The notes: generated by a model from the sequence alone, not told the origin. Shown: positions 45,112 to 53,962, counted from the stretch's first letter. The stretch is DNA of 54,209 bases from Lachnospiraceae bacterium (GCA_017634975.1 JAGBMJ010000142.1:1-54209); one strand, 5' to 3'. Translations and numbers: made by a program.

Positions 45112-45154
45112 GTTATACCTCTTATTGTTAGCACTGTCAAGAGGTGAGTGCTAA
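45112..45154 (-). promoter_or_regulatory. hsp20 promoter overlapped by a CIRCE element
   Basis: TTAGCACTG-9 bp-GAGTGCTAA (45128-45154) matches CIRCE with one mismatch. Minus-strand TTGACA (45140-45135) lies inside it, 17-bp spacer, TATAAC (45117-45112). HrcA repression is therefore expected; a leader of about 110 bases precedes the ATG. Confidence 0.88.
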
Positions 45155-45198
45155 TTTTGTGTGAACATTTTGTGAAAGCCCATGAATTAAGGCTTAAA

Positions 45199-45903
45199 CT
45201 ATGTCTCATCGAATCTTTTTCTGATATCATCCGGTAAATATTTCACCAACTCTTCTACCAATTCATAAACTTTCGTCCCGGGTGCGATCATAGCCGGCGA
45301 CAGTCCTCTATGCTGATCAATGATTTTTCTTGCGTATCGGATTGCAAGTTTGGGGTTCCCATTCTTTAGCAGCACATCAAAAATATTGTCCATGTTTTTC
45401 GCGTATTTACCGATTCCCAGTTCCGAAAACTTCTTATTGAGGTAATCAATATATTCCGTCCTGTGATTGTTTGATGTATAATAGGAAAAGTGTAAAAGAA
45501 ACCAGAACTCGATACATTCATTACTCCAGGCAGTATGATACTGAATATCTTCACTGATCCGGTTCAATGACGCCGCCCTCTCAACAACACCATTAAATCG
45601 TTCCATAGGAAAACTGTCCTTATCATACACGCACCATATCTGCCCTTTTTCTATCTTATTCTTCTTTACATATTCTTCCGCCTGCCCGATTACCTGAAGC
45701 GTTTCTGCACCGCATGGCTCAATCTCTATCAGCACCATATCTTTGTATACAGGATTAGACTCAATAAACCGCTTAAAACCATTAAAATACTGTGGCTCCG
45801 TCTGTTGTCCCTCACAGAAAATGTAATACCTGTATTCCTTTTGCGCCAGATATTCCTGCCGCCTTTTCTTTTTCCAGGCTTCCATCCCGGCTTTTTTAGG
45901 CAT
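45199..45903 (-). CDS. RloB-like protein (Toprim-like nuclease candidate)
   Basis: 234 residues, matching the RloB family (PF13707). YIFCEGQQTEPQYFNGF carries acidic residues E31 and E36, and IWCVYDKDSF carries D94 and D96, in the order of a Toprim metal site. Its ATG lies inside the end of the RloA gene (8-bp overlap), a hallmark of coupled subunits. RloA/RloB were first noted as restriction-linked genes; an ATPase plus Toprim pairing resembles OLD-like and PARIS-like defence. Nuclease activity is inferred. Confidence 0.8.
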   Translation of the reverse strand: MPKKAGMEAWKKKRRQEYLAQKEYRYYIFCEGQQTEPQYFNGFKRFIESNPVYKDMVLIEIEPCGAETLQVIGQAEEYVKKNKIEKGQIWCVYDKDSFPMERFNGVVERAASLNRISEDIQYHTAWSNECIEFWFLLHFSYYTSNNHRTEYIDYLNKKFSELGIGKYAKNMDNIFDVLLKNGNPKLAIRYARKIIDQHRGLSPAMIAPGTKVYELVEELVKYLPDDIRKRFDET

Positions 45904-47125
45904 CTTCTATTTCTCCCCAATCAATAATCTTTTTCAGATACGGATCCGCTCCATATTTACCTTCCAGATACTGCTTATCAAACTTTGCATCTTTTCGAAT
46001 AGACGTGCCATCAGGACTCTTAAACTCGACCAACGAGTACAATTTCGAGTTCTGTTCATTTCCCTTCGCAACAAACCATATCTCATCCCGGCGGAACAAC
46101 CGGCTGTTCATCGTTGACAAGTCATGGGAAGTAAATATCAGCTGCGCCCCCCGCTTATTCACGGAAAAATCATTATAGAGCATTATTATATATTTCAAGA
46201 GCACCGGATGAATCTTTGCATCCAGTTCATCTATCACAAGTGTGATCCCCTTTGTCAGACTTTCTGCTATAAACGGAAGGAGCCCAAAGATTTTCTTTGT
46301 TCCGCTGGATTCTTCCGAGAGGTTTATTTCATAATCCTTCCCCGCTATACTATGTCTGGTAAAAACCCTTATATCCCCCATGCTCTGTTCTTCAACCCTA
46401 AAATCCTCGATATCCAGATCCATCTCCTTTATCATATCCAGGATAAGCGTTTTCCTATCTGAAGAGTTATCTATGGCTAATTTAAGTTCCTGTGTCGGAT
46501 TTCCGTAATTCAGAAACCGGATCCTATCTTCGAACCAACTGATACAGTCTCCGATAATCTCATTCCTGCGATATGTGATCCCCAGATACGAAAGAAGCGG
46601 TATACTATCCGAAATGTCTTCACTCACCTTTATCTTCTTAAGGACATCACCTATCGTTATTTTTCCATTCTCACGTTCAAAAATTGCTGTCGTCCGATTG
46701 GTCTCAACCTTACGCATATCCAGGCTCTCATATTCAATTTTGTCCTTTATAACATTGAGCCGATAACGATACTCTGCCCTTTCCGTCATAAAGAATACTT
46801 CAAATTCCGTTGCATTATTCTTACAGTTGTCATCAAAGGCAAACGGAATGATCCCGCCCCCCTTTATTCCTAATCCTCCATTTGCACCCGTTTCAGCAGC
46901 ATATAACGGACTGAGAATCTTTGTATCCAGCGCATGAAGTGCCTGTAAGACATTGGATTTCCCTCCACCATTCGGTCCATAAATCGCAGCCACCGGAAGA
47001 AAACCTTCATTGTTGCTGCATTTATACACCTTGTCCGTATGTTCGGATATAGCTGCCGCCTGCATATCCAATGTCATTTCATCGCGAATACTTTTAAAAT
47101 TTTTAACCGAAAACTGACTTAACAC
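45896..47125 (-). CDS. RloA-like ABC-type ATPase
   Basis: 409 residues from a GTG at 47125 with GGGAGGAG seven bases upstream; an ATG at 47158 has no ribosome site. The start VLSQFSVKNFKSIRDE and Walker A GPNGGGKSN (residues 50-58) are typical of SMC/RecF-like overcoming-lysogenisation ATPases. The signature is LSEESSGTKKIFGLLP, Walker B is GITLVIDELDAKIHP and the H-loop is TSHDLSTMN. All ATPase motifs are intact. Partner of RloB. A consensus promoter lies about 90 bp upstream. Confidence 0.85.
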   Translation of the reverse strand: MLSQFSVKNFKSIRDEMTLDMQAAAISEHTDKVYKCSNNEGFLPVAAIYGPNGGGKSNVLQALHALDTKILSPLYAAETGANGGLGIKGGGIIPFAFDDNCKNNATEFEVFFMTERAEYRYRLNVIKDKIEYESLDMRKVETNRTTAIFERENGKITIGDVLKKIKVSEDISDSIPLLSYLGITYRRNEIIGDCISWFEDRIRFLNYGNPTQELKLAIDNSSDRKTLILDMIKEMDLDIEDFRVEEQSMGDIRVFTRHSIAGKDYEINLSEESSGTKKIFGLLPFIAESLTKGITLVIDELDAKIHPVLLKYIIMLYNDFSVNKRGAQLIFTSHDLSTMNSRLFRRDEIWFVAKGNEQNSKLYSLVEFKSPDGTSIRKDAKFDKQYLEGKYGADPYLKKIIDWGEIEDA

Positions 47126-47218
47126 TCCGATTCTCCTCCCGTTCTGTCTGCCGGCCATTGATCAACACTAATTCTGTTCATTTCCACTCTGATTTATCGA
47201 TTATCCATCTATATTCAA

Positions 47219-47247
47219 ATTATATATCTCTTTTTCTTGTTTGTAAA
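47219..47247 (-). promoter_or_regulatory. Promoter of the RloA-RloB unit
   Basis: Minus-strand TTTACA (47247-47242), 17-bp spacer, TATAAT (47224-47219). It sits in an AT-rich 200-bp tract (47.16-47.40 kb) that has no gene. Confidence 0.75.
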
Positions 47248-47407
47248 TCATTATTTGAGATTATTTCTCATATATTATATTGAAATTATTATAATTGACG
47301 ATTGAGGAATTGACGAATTGCGTATGTTGATTTATGTAAATTATCGCAAATAGAAAATCCTTACACCATTTGAAATAATTCAGACATCACCTGACAGAAC
47401 AAGACCT

Positions 47408-47449
47408 AAAAAAGTGCTGTGATGCCCTATTTCCGGACATCACAGCACT
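47408..47449 (-). terminator. Intrinsic terminator downstream of the flagellin remnant
   Basis: Perfect 12-bp stem AGTGCTGTGATG (47413-47424) with CATCACAGCACT (47438-47449), 13-bp loop, then a run of six T on the minus strand. It probably belonged to the flagellin gene whose end lies at 47550. Confidence 0.85.
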
Positions 47450-47549
47450 AGTCAACATCACACGAACCCTTGAACGCTAAAGCAAAAAGTGAGTATTTCA
47501 AAACGATTCCACCATATAACAGTTAAGAAAAGAGGACTGCTCCCGTATA

Positions 47550-47759
47550 TTATTGTAGTAGAGATAACACTCCCTGGTTAGAATGATTTGCCTGTGATAA
47601 CATCGCCTGTCCTGCTTCTTGTATTACATTTGCCGCAGAATAATTCATCATTTCGCTTGCCATATCCGTATCACGAATCAACGATTCTGCCTGCTGCGTA
47701 TTCTCTATTGTATTCTCCTGATCAAAGCCGAGCGTAAAAAGCTCTACATCTCTTGATCT
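47550..47759 (-). pseudogene. Flagellin C-terminal fragment
   Basis: A 69-codon open stretch with no start codon that could make a flagellin ends in the classic flagellin D0 tail. QQAESLIRDTDMASEMMNYS, AGQAMLSQANHSNQGVLSLLQ-like (ending GVLSLLQ) are the conserved motifs. Homology begins about residue 15 (ENTIENTQQAES). An in-frame stop at 47762 cuts it upstream, and no N-terminal D0/D1 part is present nearby. It is a decayed end of a flagellin gene, with its terminator still 100 bp downstream. It separates RloAB from the restriction system. Confidence 0.9.
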
Positions 47760-47770
47760 TTAGCAACATA

Positions 47771-47800
47771 CCGTCCCGGATCAGCAAGTATCCGGGACGG
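47771..47800 (-). terminator. Hairpin after the type IIG methyltransferase gene
   Basis: Perfect 11-bp stem CCGTCCCGGAT (47771-47781) and ATCCGGGACGG (47790-47800) with 8-bp loop, about 37 bp past the stop. No clear U-tract follows, so termination efficiency is uncertain. Confidence 0.6.
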
Positions 47801-47837
47801 GCATGTCTATATTGCTGTATATATCCCTATTCTACGT

Positions 47838-49436
47838 CTAATTGCTCTGTTTCCTCATCAACCTTCGATTACGCATTTTATCCCATATCGAGTGAAGGAG
47901 TGTTACTTCCCTTTCAGTGAGTTGTAAGTTATCATAAAGAAGTATCTTATCTGTATAGGACAATATTTCCTCATACTTTCCCTCCCTCTGCAACCGATCT
48001 ATCTTCTTTATATCAAGTTTATCTGCACCTATCATTGGAATACGCATCCTTCTCATTTCACCAGGTTCAAAAGTAAGTACACCACCGCCATAACTTCTCC
48101 CAAGCGTTTCACTAAGAGCAAGTGTGTATGTATTTATAAAAGCAGATGCCACCGCATTTCCGTCCACACCTTCATTAAATCTGACCTTATGTAATGTGTC
48201 AGTTACCAGAGCTCCAGCTGTATTCAATATCATCTTAGGATATAAATTTGCCTGTCGGATTAAAAAGGCATCCGCCCTCCATGACATCGGAACATAGTAC
48301 CACCTTTTACGTATCCTGCACTTGTAATTCTTATTATATCCCTTGCTCTCACCCCATCCGATATAGGTACGTGCGCTTTCACTAAGCTCCTCAATCGGCT
48401 TGTCACCCGGAGTAAATATTGATACCTTTTTCCCTTTTTCCCGCAGATTCAGATACTCCTCTTCAGATAGAAGCACGCCTTTTACCTGTTCCGATCTACT
48501 AATGATGGGAGAAACATCCATTTCCAGTTTCCGTTCCACAACACTATCCCAGCTGGCAAGGAAAAAGTCGTTTTCTCCACTTACAAGACCAACATTTACT
48601 TCAAAAAGCTCCTGTGCTTCAGATATCCTGGTATCTGTGTTCAGCTTGTTAAGCACATCCAGTTCTTCATTGGTAAGGTAATATTTTACCCACTTATCTG
48701 TGCTGTGATCCAGTCTTTTCATTTCAGCTCTATTAAGGCAGCTGATTCCATCATTGATAAGCTCATCAAGACCTTCAAGCTCCACAACCCGGATTCCCTT
48801 CTCTTCGGACTCCTTTTCTCCCAAGAGCAGGACAACCTCCTGTTGTATGTCGTCAAAGACAAGCTTCTTAAATGTCACCAAAGTCAGCTTTTCAAAATGA
48901 GAACTCAGGTACTCCCTTGCCTCTGATGCATAATCGACCTGAAACAGTTCAGCCGGTATCACCATTCCTATCTTACCGCTATCCGTCAGTGCTTCGCACG
49001 ATAACAAAAGAAACGGCAGCCATATATTCGTCAGGCGGTTCGGATGGAATCCATGCTTCTTCATCAATTCAAATGCTACCGACCTGTACCTCTCATCAAA
49101 ATTCTGATATCGGATAAAAGGCGGATTACCAACAATAATGTCGTATCTGGTTTTACCTTCAATGTGCTTCTCGTAGAACGAAAAATAATCTCCCTGTTCT
49201 ACCTTATATCCGCATTTCCGGGCTTTCCTTGCCTCATCCGGGTCAAGTTCAATACCCAGAACACTCGCAGGGCAACCTGTTTTTTTAATTGCGCCAAGAA
49301 AACTACCATCACCACAGCTTGGCTCCAAAACCCTGCTTTCAGATGTGGGATTCGCCCATTGTATGATAAAATCCGCTATATCCGTCGGAGTATAATATCC
49401 TCCGCGCAATTTATCATATCCTTCAATCGCTTTCAT
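47838..49436 (-). CDS. N6-adenine DNA methyltransferase of the restriction-modification pair
   Basis: 532 residues. Motif I is VLEPSCGDGSFL (residues 37-48) and the catalytic motif IV is NPPF at 104-107, so it is an adenine-N6 methyltransferase of the Eco57I/TaqI group. The C-terminal half (about 260-450) carries a target-recognition region (RKRWYYVPMSWRADAFLIRQ). No nuclease motif is seen. It overlaps the end of the large RM gene by 14 bp. Probably protects the second strand or host sites for the type IIG enzyme. Confidence 0.88.
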   Translation of the reverse strand: MKAIEGYDKLRGGYYTPTDIADFIIQWANPTSESRVLEPSCGDGSFLGAIKKTGCPASVLGIELDPDEARKARKCGYKVEQGDYFSFYEKHIEGKTRYDIIVGNPPFIRYQNFDERYRSVAFELMKKHGFHPNRLTNIWLPFLLLSCEALTDSGKIGMVIPAELFQVDYASEAREYLSSHFEKLTLVTFKKLVFDDIQQEVVLLLGEKESEEKGIRVVELEGLDELINDGISCLNRAEMKRLDHSTDKWVKYYLTNEELDVLNKLNTDTRISEAQELFEVNVGLVSGENDFFLASWDSVVERKLEMDVSPIISRSEQVKGVLLSEEEYLNLREKGKKVSIFTPGDKPIEELSESARTYIGWGESKGYNKNYKCRIRKRWYYVPMSWRADAFLIRQANLYPKMILNTAGALVTDTLHKVRFNEGVDGNAVASAFINTYTLALSETLGRSYGGGVLTFEPGEMRRMRIPMIGADKLDIKKIDRLQREGKYEEILSYTDKILLYDNLQLTEREVTLLHSIWDKMRNRRLMRKQSN

Positions 49437-52400
49437 CTGGAATCTCCGTTCTTAATCCTCTCACACAGTACAATTCATCTATCAGCGTTTCTAAGTCCTT
49501 CTTTGCCGCAGTTACTGACCGTTTCATTGTAGCCTGTACCGTAGAATTGCGAGCATTATTCATTTTATCGGTAAGCTGTTCTATGAGGTGGACTTTCTCA
49601 ACAATCGCATCGTGCTTTTTTATTTCAATGGGATCTTCCCAATCAATCTTATACACAGGAAGCTTTGCGATGAACTGTTTCCCATGTGAATAATATCCAC
49701 CCCTGAATGTGCTTGCGCTCTTTTTCACAAGCATTTCCATTAGCCAGTGGTTAAGGATCGCTTGTATGTAAAAAATAGACTCTCTGGCTGTGTTCTTCAT
49801 TTCTATTCCGTAGAACGGGCCGTTTCCGCCTCCCGTAAACACAACCATTTCGTCATCATAAACGTAATTTGAATCAAGCGAAAGCACCGGCCATATAAGG
49901 TGCTCCCCTCCGACAAATCTCCTGATGCTCTGGCTTCGTCCATAAGCATACCATGTATTCTCTGTTCTTCCGGGCATATTTCTCGTATCAAGTTCTTCCC
50001 GAAAATCTGACAGATATGAAAGTGTCTCAGGATACTGGTTCCGCATAACGCTGATATCAATCAGCTTCGGCTTCCCATTCACATTCTCATACGGGAATAT
50101 GATATAGCTGTTAGCCTCAATCCTTTCATATTTGAAGAGCCTTGCGTCATATATGCTCTTCCGCAGTATTCCTTTTTCCACCTTGCGCTTCTTTTTATTT
50201 TTGTCCGTAAAATATACAAAGTCATCATCTTCGCTGTCCGCATAAACGATATAGACCTTATCCGCACTGGTTTGAACGCCTACAAATATATCGGAAAAAG
50301 CATCAAGAGTTTCACATTTTTCTTCTGCTTCCCTCAGTCTCTCGGTCACCTGTTTAGGAATAAATGTCCATGGCTCCGCCCCTATCTTGGATGCATCATA
50401 TGTCTCAAATGCCACCTTATGGTCAAACAGGAATCTGTTCCAATCCTGAATAAAGGAGATACTGTATTCTTGCTGCTCCTTTTTCGATAATTCAAGAATA
50501 CACGTATAGGTACTCCTGTTCTTAAACACCTGATGCGTTCCGAAGTGGATGATCTTCCTGACTGCTTTGTGTTCCGTAACAAATTTCCTGATCATGTCAC
50601 CGGATCTGATGTTCATAAACTTATGCGGAATGATGTATCCTATAACACCATCGTCACTGAGAAGATTCCATGCTCGCTCGATAAAAAGAAAGTATTTATC
50701 AAGCAGCTCAGATTCCGCCGTCTGATAGCCCGAATACTTACTCTTATAAAATGCATATTCATCCGGTGAATAGCGCACCATATTCTGAACACGGATATAA
50801 GGCGGATTACCAATAATAGCATCAAAACCATCTCCACCGAACTCCGTATTCCAGTCGAACATCTTCAGCATTTCAAGCTTTGAGACATCTTCATAAATGT
50901 CCGGCTTAAACCTGGCGTAAGACATATCCACAAGACTATTGCCATTCTTGATATTATCATCAAGCTTCGGAAGCACCTTTTCCCCGGTTCTCTTTGAGTA
51001 CAAATCGATTTCTTCTGATGAAGCATCATCCAACAGTTTCAAAAATAAACTGAATTTTGCAACTTCCACGGCCAGCGGGTCTATATCAACACCCCAGATG
51101 TTATTTATAAGAATCTGTCGCCTGAGATCATATGAAAGTCTGCAAACATCACTACCCGGAACCTCACTTATGTATCCCTGCTTTATGGCATCAATCCTGT
51201 CATTGTTCAAATACCAGTCTAAACAGTAATTGATGGCATATTCATATGCGGACAGAAGGAAATTACCGGATCCGCAGCAAATGTCCGCTACACGAAGCTT
51301 CATGGCTTCATCCGCACTTTTCCCCACAAATATATCTGAAAGAGTCTGCTCAACAATAATGTCTGTGACATTCTTTGGAGTATTCACCGCTCCCTGAGAA
51401 TCAACCGCTTCCGGTTTCTTCTCCTGGACAACTTTGCCGTCTTCACCTACAACAAGCTGTTCATCAAGGAACAATTCATATATCTGTCCAATGATATACG
51501 GATCTACAACATCAAATTCATATGAATTATTCGGATAATACAAATCCTTAAATATATCAATAAGCACGCTGTCCGAAAGACTGAAGTTATCTTCTTCCAA
51601 CATCTCAAAAAGCCCGGAATCATACTTATTGTCCGCTTCTCGAAACAGTTCTTTCAGTTCCTTGTAATTCTGTATTCCCTTTAACAGCTCATATTCCTCA
51701 AAGCTCCGATCCTCGCAGATTCTAAGAAAAATTATACGGTTAAGTATTCTCTGCACACTGATATTTAATGTCTCAGAATCCAGTCCCGGATTGTTTTCGG
51801 CAATATCTCTGCCAAGCATAAATCTCCAATCCTTGATCTGCTTCAGGAAGTATTCATCAAAAGGCTCTCTTCTAAATGCCCCCTCAATATTCTGGAATCT
51901 ATCCGCAAAGTCTCCGGAAAGAACCGCCTCTTTTGAAAGAAGTCCGTATATCTCTTCAAACTTTTCTACATACTCTTCATATGTATAATGTGCTATCATG
52001 GCAACACCGATGTCATCATCTTCAACCGGTCTTACGGTGCAATCATAAATGTATAGGTCATTGTAATTTGTCAGAACGGAAATCTTCAGATTGCCGCTCC
52101 ATCCATACCGTCTCAACTGGAAAGCAGGTGCATTATCCGTTGTGATATCCACATACGGCTTTTTGGTTTCAAGATAAAACAGCGTCTCTGTTCCGACTCT
52201 GAACGAATAATCTGGTTTCTTGCTTCTCTTTGCGCCATCTTCCTCCACACGCACTGTCGCCTCATGTGTTACCTCGCGTAAATGCTGTGGAAGCCCGGCT
52301 TCATTATCGACATCCCAGCCGAGTAGCTTAAAGAAAGGATTGACAAAATCCACCCTTACTTCGGTCTCATTGTAGGAAGCGCGCTTATACTCATTTATAC

Positions 52401-52494
52401 GGGAAGCGTATACCGCTACCCTTTCTGCCATACGCCTCTTTAATTCTTCCTGACCTCCCACCGGCAAATTATCTAAATCATACTTGAACGGCAT
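49423..52494 (-). CDS. Type IIG restriction-modification enzyme (Eco57I-like)
   Basis: 1023 residues combining nuclease and methyltransferase. The N-terminus has a PD-(D/E)XK site: KKPDYSF (D95) and ETLFYLETKKP (E109, K111). SAM motif I is VADICCGSGNFLLSAYEYA (about 400), catalytic motif IV is NPPY at 563-566, and a C-terminal target-recognition region follows. Such enzymes cut DNA near an asymmetric site and methylate one strand; the smaller methyltransferase downstream probably covers the other. A small HTH gene lies 19 bp upstream. Codon use is visibly more AT-rich than most neighbours, suggesting transfer. Confidence 0.9.
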   Translation of the reverse strand: MPFKYDLDNLPVGGQEELKRRMAERVAVYASRINEYKRASYNETEVRVDFVNPFFKLLGWDVDNEAGLPQHLREVTHEATVRVEEDGAKRSKKPDYSFRVGTETLFYLETKKPYVDITTDNAPAFQLRRYGWSGNLKISVLTNYNDLYIYDCTVRPVEDDDIGVAMIAHYTYEEYVEKFEEIYGLLSKEAVLSGDFADRFQNIEGAFRREPFDEYFLKQIKDWRFMLGRDIAENNPGLDSETLNISVQRILNRIIFLRICEDRSFEEYELLKGIQNYKELKELFREADNKYDSGLFEMLEEDNFSLSDSVLIDIFKDLYYPNNSYEFDVVDPYIIGQIYELFLDEQLVVGEDGKVVQEKKPEAVDSQGAVNTPKNVTDIIVEQTLSDIFVGKSADEAMKLRVADICCGSGNFLLSAYEYAINYCLDWYLNNDRIDAIKQGYISEVPGSDVCRLSYDLRRQILINNIWGVDIDPLAVEVAKFSLFLKLLDDASSEEIDLYSKRTGEKVLPKLDDNIKNGNSLVDMSYARFKPDIYEDVSKLEMLKMFDWNTEFGGDGFDAIIGNPPYIRVQNMVRYSPDEYAFYKSKYSGYQTAESELLDKYFLFIERAWNLLSDDGVIGYIIPHKFMNIRSGDMIRKFVTEHKAVRKIIHFGTHQVFKNRSTYTCILELSKKEQQEYSISFIQDWNRFLFDHKVAFETYDASKIGAEPWTFIPKQVTERLREAEEKCETLDAFSDIFVGVQTSADKVYIVYADSEDDDFVYFTDKNKKKRKVEKGILRKSIYDARLFKYERIEANSYIIFPYENVNGKPKLIDISVMRNQYPETLSYLSDFREELDTRNMPGRTENTWYAYGRSQSIRRFVGGEHLIWPVLSLDSNYVYDDEMVVFTGGGNGPFYGIEMKNTARESIFYIQAILNHWLMEMLVKKSASTFRGGYYSHGKQFIAKLPVYKIDWEDPIEIKKHDAIVEKVHLIEQLTDKMNNARNSTVQATMKRSVTAAKKDLETLIDELYCVRGLRTEIPDESD

Positions 52495-52513
52495 ATTATT
52501 CCTCCCAAAAGAG

Positions 52514-52735
52514 TTATTTTGCTGTTTCTTCGTCCGCAGGCAACAAATCTACGATGTCTCCTATGTTACAATCCAACGCTTTACATATCTTCATAAGGAC
52601 ATCCATACTTACAGTCTCGTTTTTTGACATCTTGGTTATTGACGCCCAGCTCACGCCGGAGGAGGCCTGCAAATCTTTTTTCTTCATGTCTTTATCAATC
52701 AGCAATTTCCATAATTTTTTATAACTAACATTCAT
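52514..52735 (-). CDS. XRE/Cro-type HTH protein, probable RM controller
   Basis: 73 residues. MKKKDLQASSGVSWASITKMSKNETVSMDVLMKICKAL is the YozG/Cro-type HTH. Size and place (first gene, 19 bp before the type IIG gene) match C-proteins that time RM expression. A consensus-like promoter and a direct repeat lie upstream. Confidence 0.85.
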   Translation of the reverse strand: MNVSYKKLWKLLIDKDMKKKDLQASSGVSWASITKMSKNETVSMDVLMKICKALDCNIGDIVDLLPADEETAK

Positions 52736-52765
52736 AGTATGTGCTCCTCGAAGCTCTCAACAGCT

Positions 52766-52835
52766 CTTGTAAATGGTCTTGTAAATCAATCCAAACATAC
52801 CTATGAAGTATAGCACAATGCCTGGCAATATTCAA
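52766..52835 (-). promoter_or_regulatory. Promoter and direct-repeat site of the HTH/RM unit
   Basis: Minus-strand TTGAAT (52835-52830), 17-bp spacer, TATACT (52812-52807). Downstream of the expected start, CTTGTAAAT occurs twice on the plus strand (52766-52774, 52778-52786), 12 bp apart, a candidate operator for the HTH protein. Confidence 0.7.
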
Positions 52836-52997
52836 GAGAAAATCTTCATCTTCTAAGCAATGTACACTGTACCTTGTCCAAAAATCTTCACTATCATTCT
52901 TGCATTACTATTATATTGCGCAACCTATTGCGCAGCCTCCCGCTCACCCTCTCAGCCTCTGGCTCCATCTTCTATTATACTCATGACCTGTCCCATA

Positions 52998-53041
52998 AAA
53001 AGGACTCATAGAATATATTTACAGATTCCATGAGTCCTTTT
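52998..53041. terminator. Bidirectional terminator-like hairpin
   Basis: Perfect 12-bp stem AAAAGGACTCAT (52998-53009) and ATGAGTCCTTTT (53030-53041) with a 20-bp loop; A and T runs flank both sides. It abuts the palindromic element to the right. The 52.84-52.99 kb stretch between it and the promoter has no gene. Confidence 0.75.
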
Positions 53042-53372
53042 GCATATTGCGACTGATTATTCCGCAAAATCAGCGCATGCGCTGATGCGCGTTCAGCGCA
53101 CGTAAACCGTTGATATGAGGCTGTCTGATCGCAGATCAGCACATTGCCTTAATCCGCTTAATTGTCATTCGCTCCAAGTGGCTGAATCTGTCAATGGGGC
53201 GTGAATACGCCGCCGTAAGGCTTTACCATTGACAGATTCAGCCACTTGGAGCATGCTCTCACAAGCGGATTAAGGCTAATGCTCTCACGTGCGGTCAAGG
53301 TGCGCTGAACTGCGATCAAGGTGCGCCGGGAGACCGGAATAATCATTGCGACCGCAAACGGTCGCAATATGC
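53042..53372. repeat. 331-bp nested-palindrome element
   Basis: Outer arms at 53042-53064 and 53335-53372 pair over 23 bp, with 15 extra bases in the right arm. Inside lie TTCAGCGCAC/GTGCGCTGAA (53092, 53300), a 14-bp pair GCCTTAATCCGCTT/AAGCGGATTAAGGC (53146, 53263), and a perfect 27-bp pair (53171-53197, 53226-53252) with a 28-bp loop. It also holds an 18-bp palindrome at 53069-53086, CTGATC-GCA-GATCAG, and short direct repeats (ATGCTCTCAC at 53253 and 53279; TCAAGGTGCGC at 53294 and 53316). No protein gene lies in it. Confidence 0.85.
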
Positions 53373-53506
53373 AGTGCGATACACATAAAAAAATAAAAGA
53401 GCTTGCCGAATATAATAGATGTTCCGTCAATGGAGAAGTGATCTACCTCATCCGTCAGGCCATCCGTGCTTACGAAAAAGAAAAAGACAGTGCCAAAAAG
53501 AAATAG
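53369..53506 (+). pseudogene. Ribbon-helix-helix (Arc-like) protein, 5' truncated
   Basis: The 45 visible residues include KIKELAEYNRCSVNGEVIYL then IRQAIRAYEKE, the two helices of an Arc/CopG-type DNA-binding domain. The N-terminal beta-strand that contacts DNA is missing, and the frame runs straight into the palindromic element at its 5' side, with no ribosome site. It looks as if the element replaced or cut the start of the gene. A short functional protein is less likely. Confidence 0.55.
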
Positions 53507-53523
53507 CAGCTGTCAGTTATCCA

Positions 53524-53577
53524 CATCCAATCCGTACATTGTCTTTTCGACACGGTACGGATAAGGATTGGATTGTT
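53524..53577 (+). terminator. Possible terminator of the RHH gene
   Basis: Two nested stems: ATCCAATCC (53524-53532) with GGATTGGAT (53564-53572), and CCGTAC (53531) with GTACGG (53554). TGTTATT follows. Termination is plausible but the U-tract is poor. Confidence 0.45.
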
Positions 53578-53962
53578 ATTAATATATCAGTTTTGTTATC
53601 TCAGTATCATTACCTTGTTCTTTTGCCACCCCTGACGTTTCGATATGCCACTCCCAGAATTCCGATTTTCAGTACTCCGGTATGTCCATATGAGAACTGT
53701 GGTGGTAAGTTATACACAATGTGGATAATCTTCTCTCGGATCACATATATGTTGACAATCCGCTTCATATCATAAAGCATAATCTCACTGCGGTGCACAT
53801 GGAGCGCACTACAAGAATTAAGGGGAGTCCTCACTTCCTTCGTCCCGTCTATCCATAACCAGGGTGCCAGCGTAGCTCCTCATCAGGGTCGTGCCCTATG
53901 GAAATAATTCCTCCTAATAATCTGTTATGCCGCTTTATGGCATGTGAATTTGTGAAAGTTTT
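53578..53962. other. Intergenic stretch without a recognisable gene
   Basis: About 385 bp. Small open frames on either strand have no ribosome site and no family signature. A short stem (TGCC-7 bp-GGCA near 53926) is the only structure noted. Confidence 0.5.

Noticed and set aside
49423-52494. PglX of a BREX system
   Set aside because: No pglZ, brxC or brxL neighbours, and an N-terminal PD-(D/E)XK nuclease site fits type IIG.
53171-53252. IS terminal inverted repeats
   Set aside because: Only 28 bp separate the arms and no transposase lies within or beside them.
53610-53834. 74-codon open frame on the minus strand
   Set aside because: No ribosome site and no recognisable domain; kept only as intergenic.
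53850-53910. Hammerhead-like CTGATGAG on the minus strand
   Set aside because: The matching GAAA core and stem III are not present.
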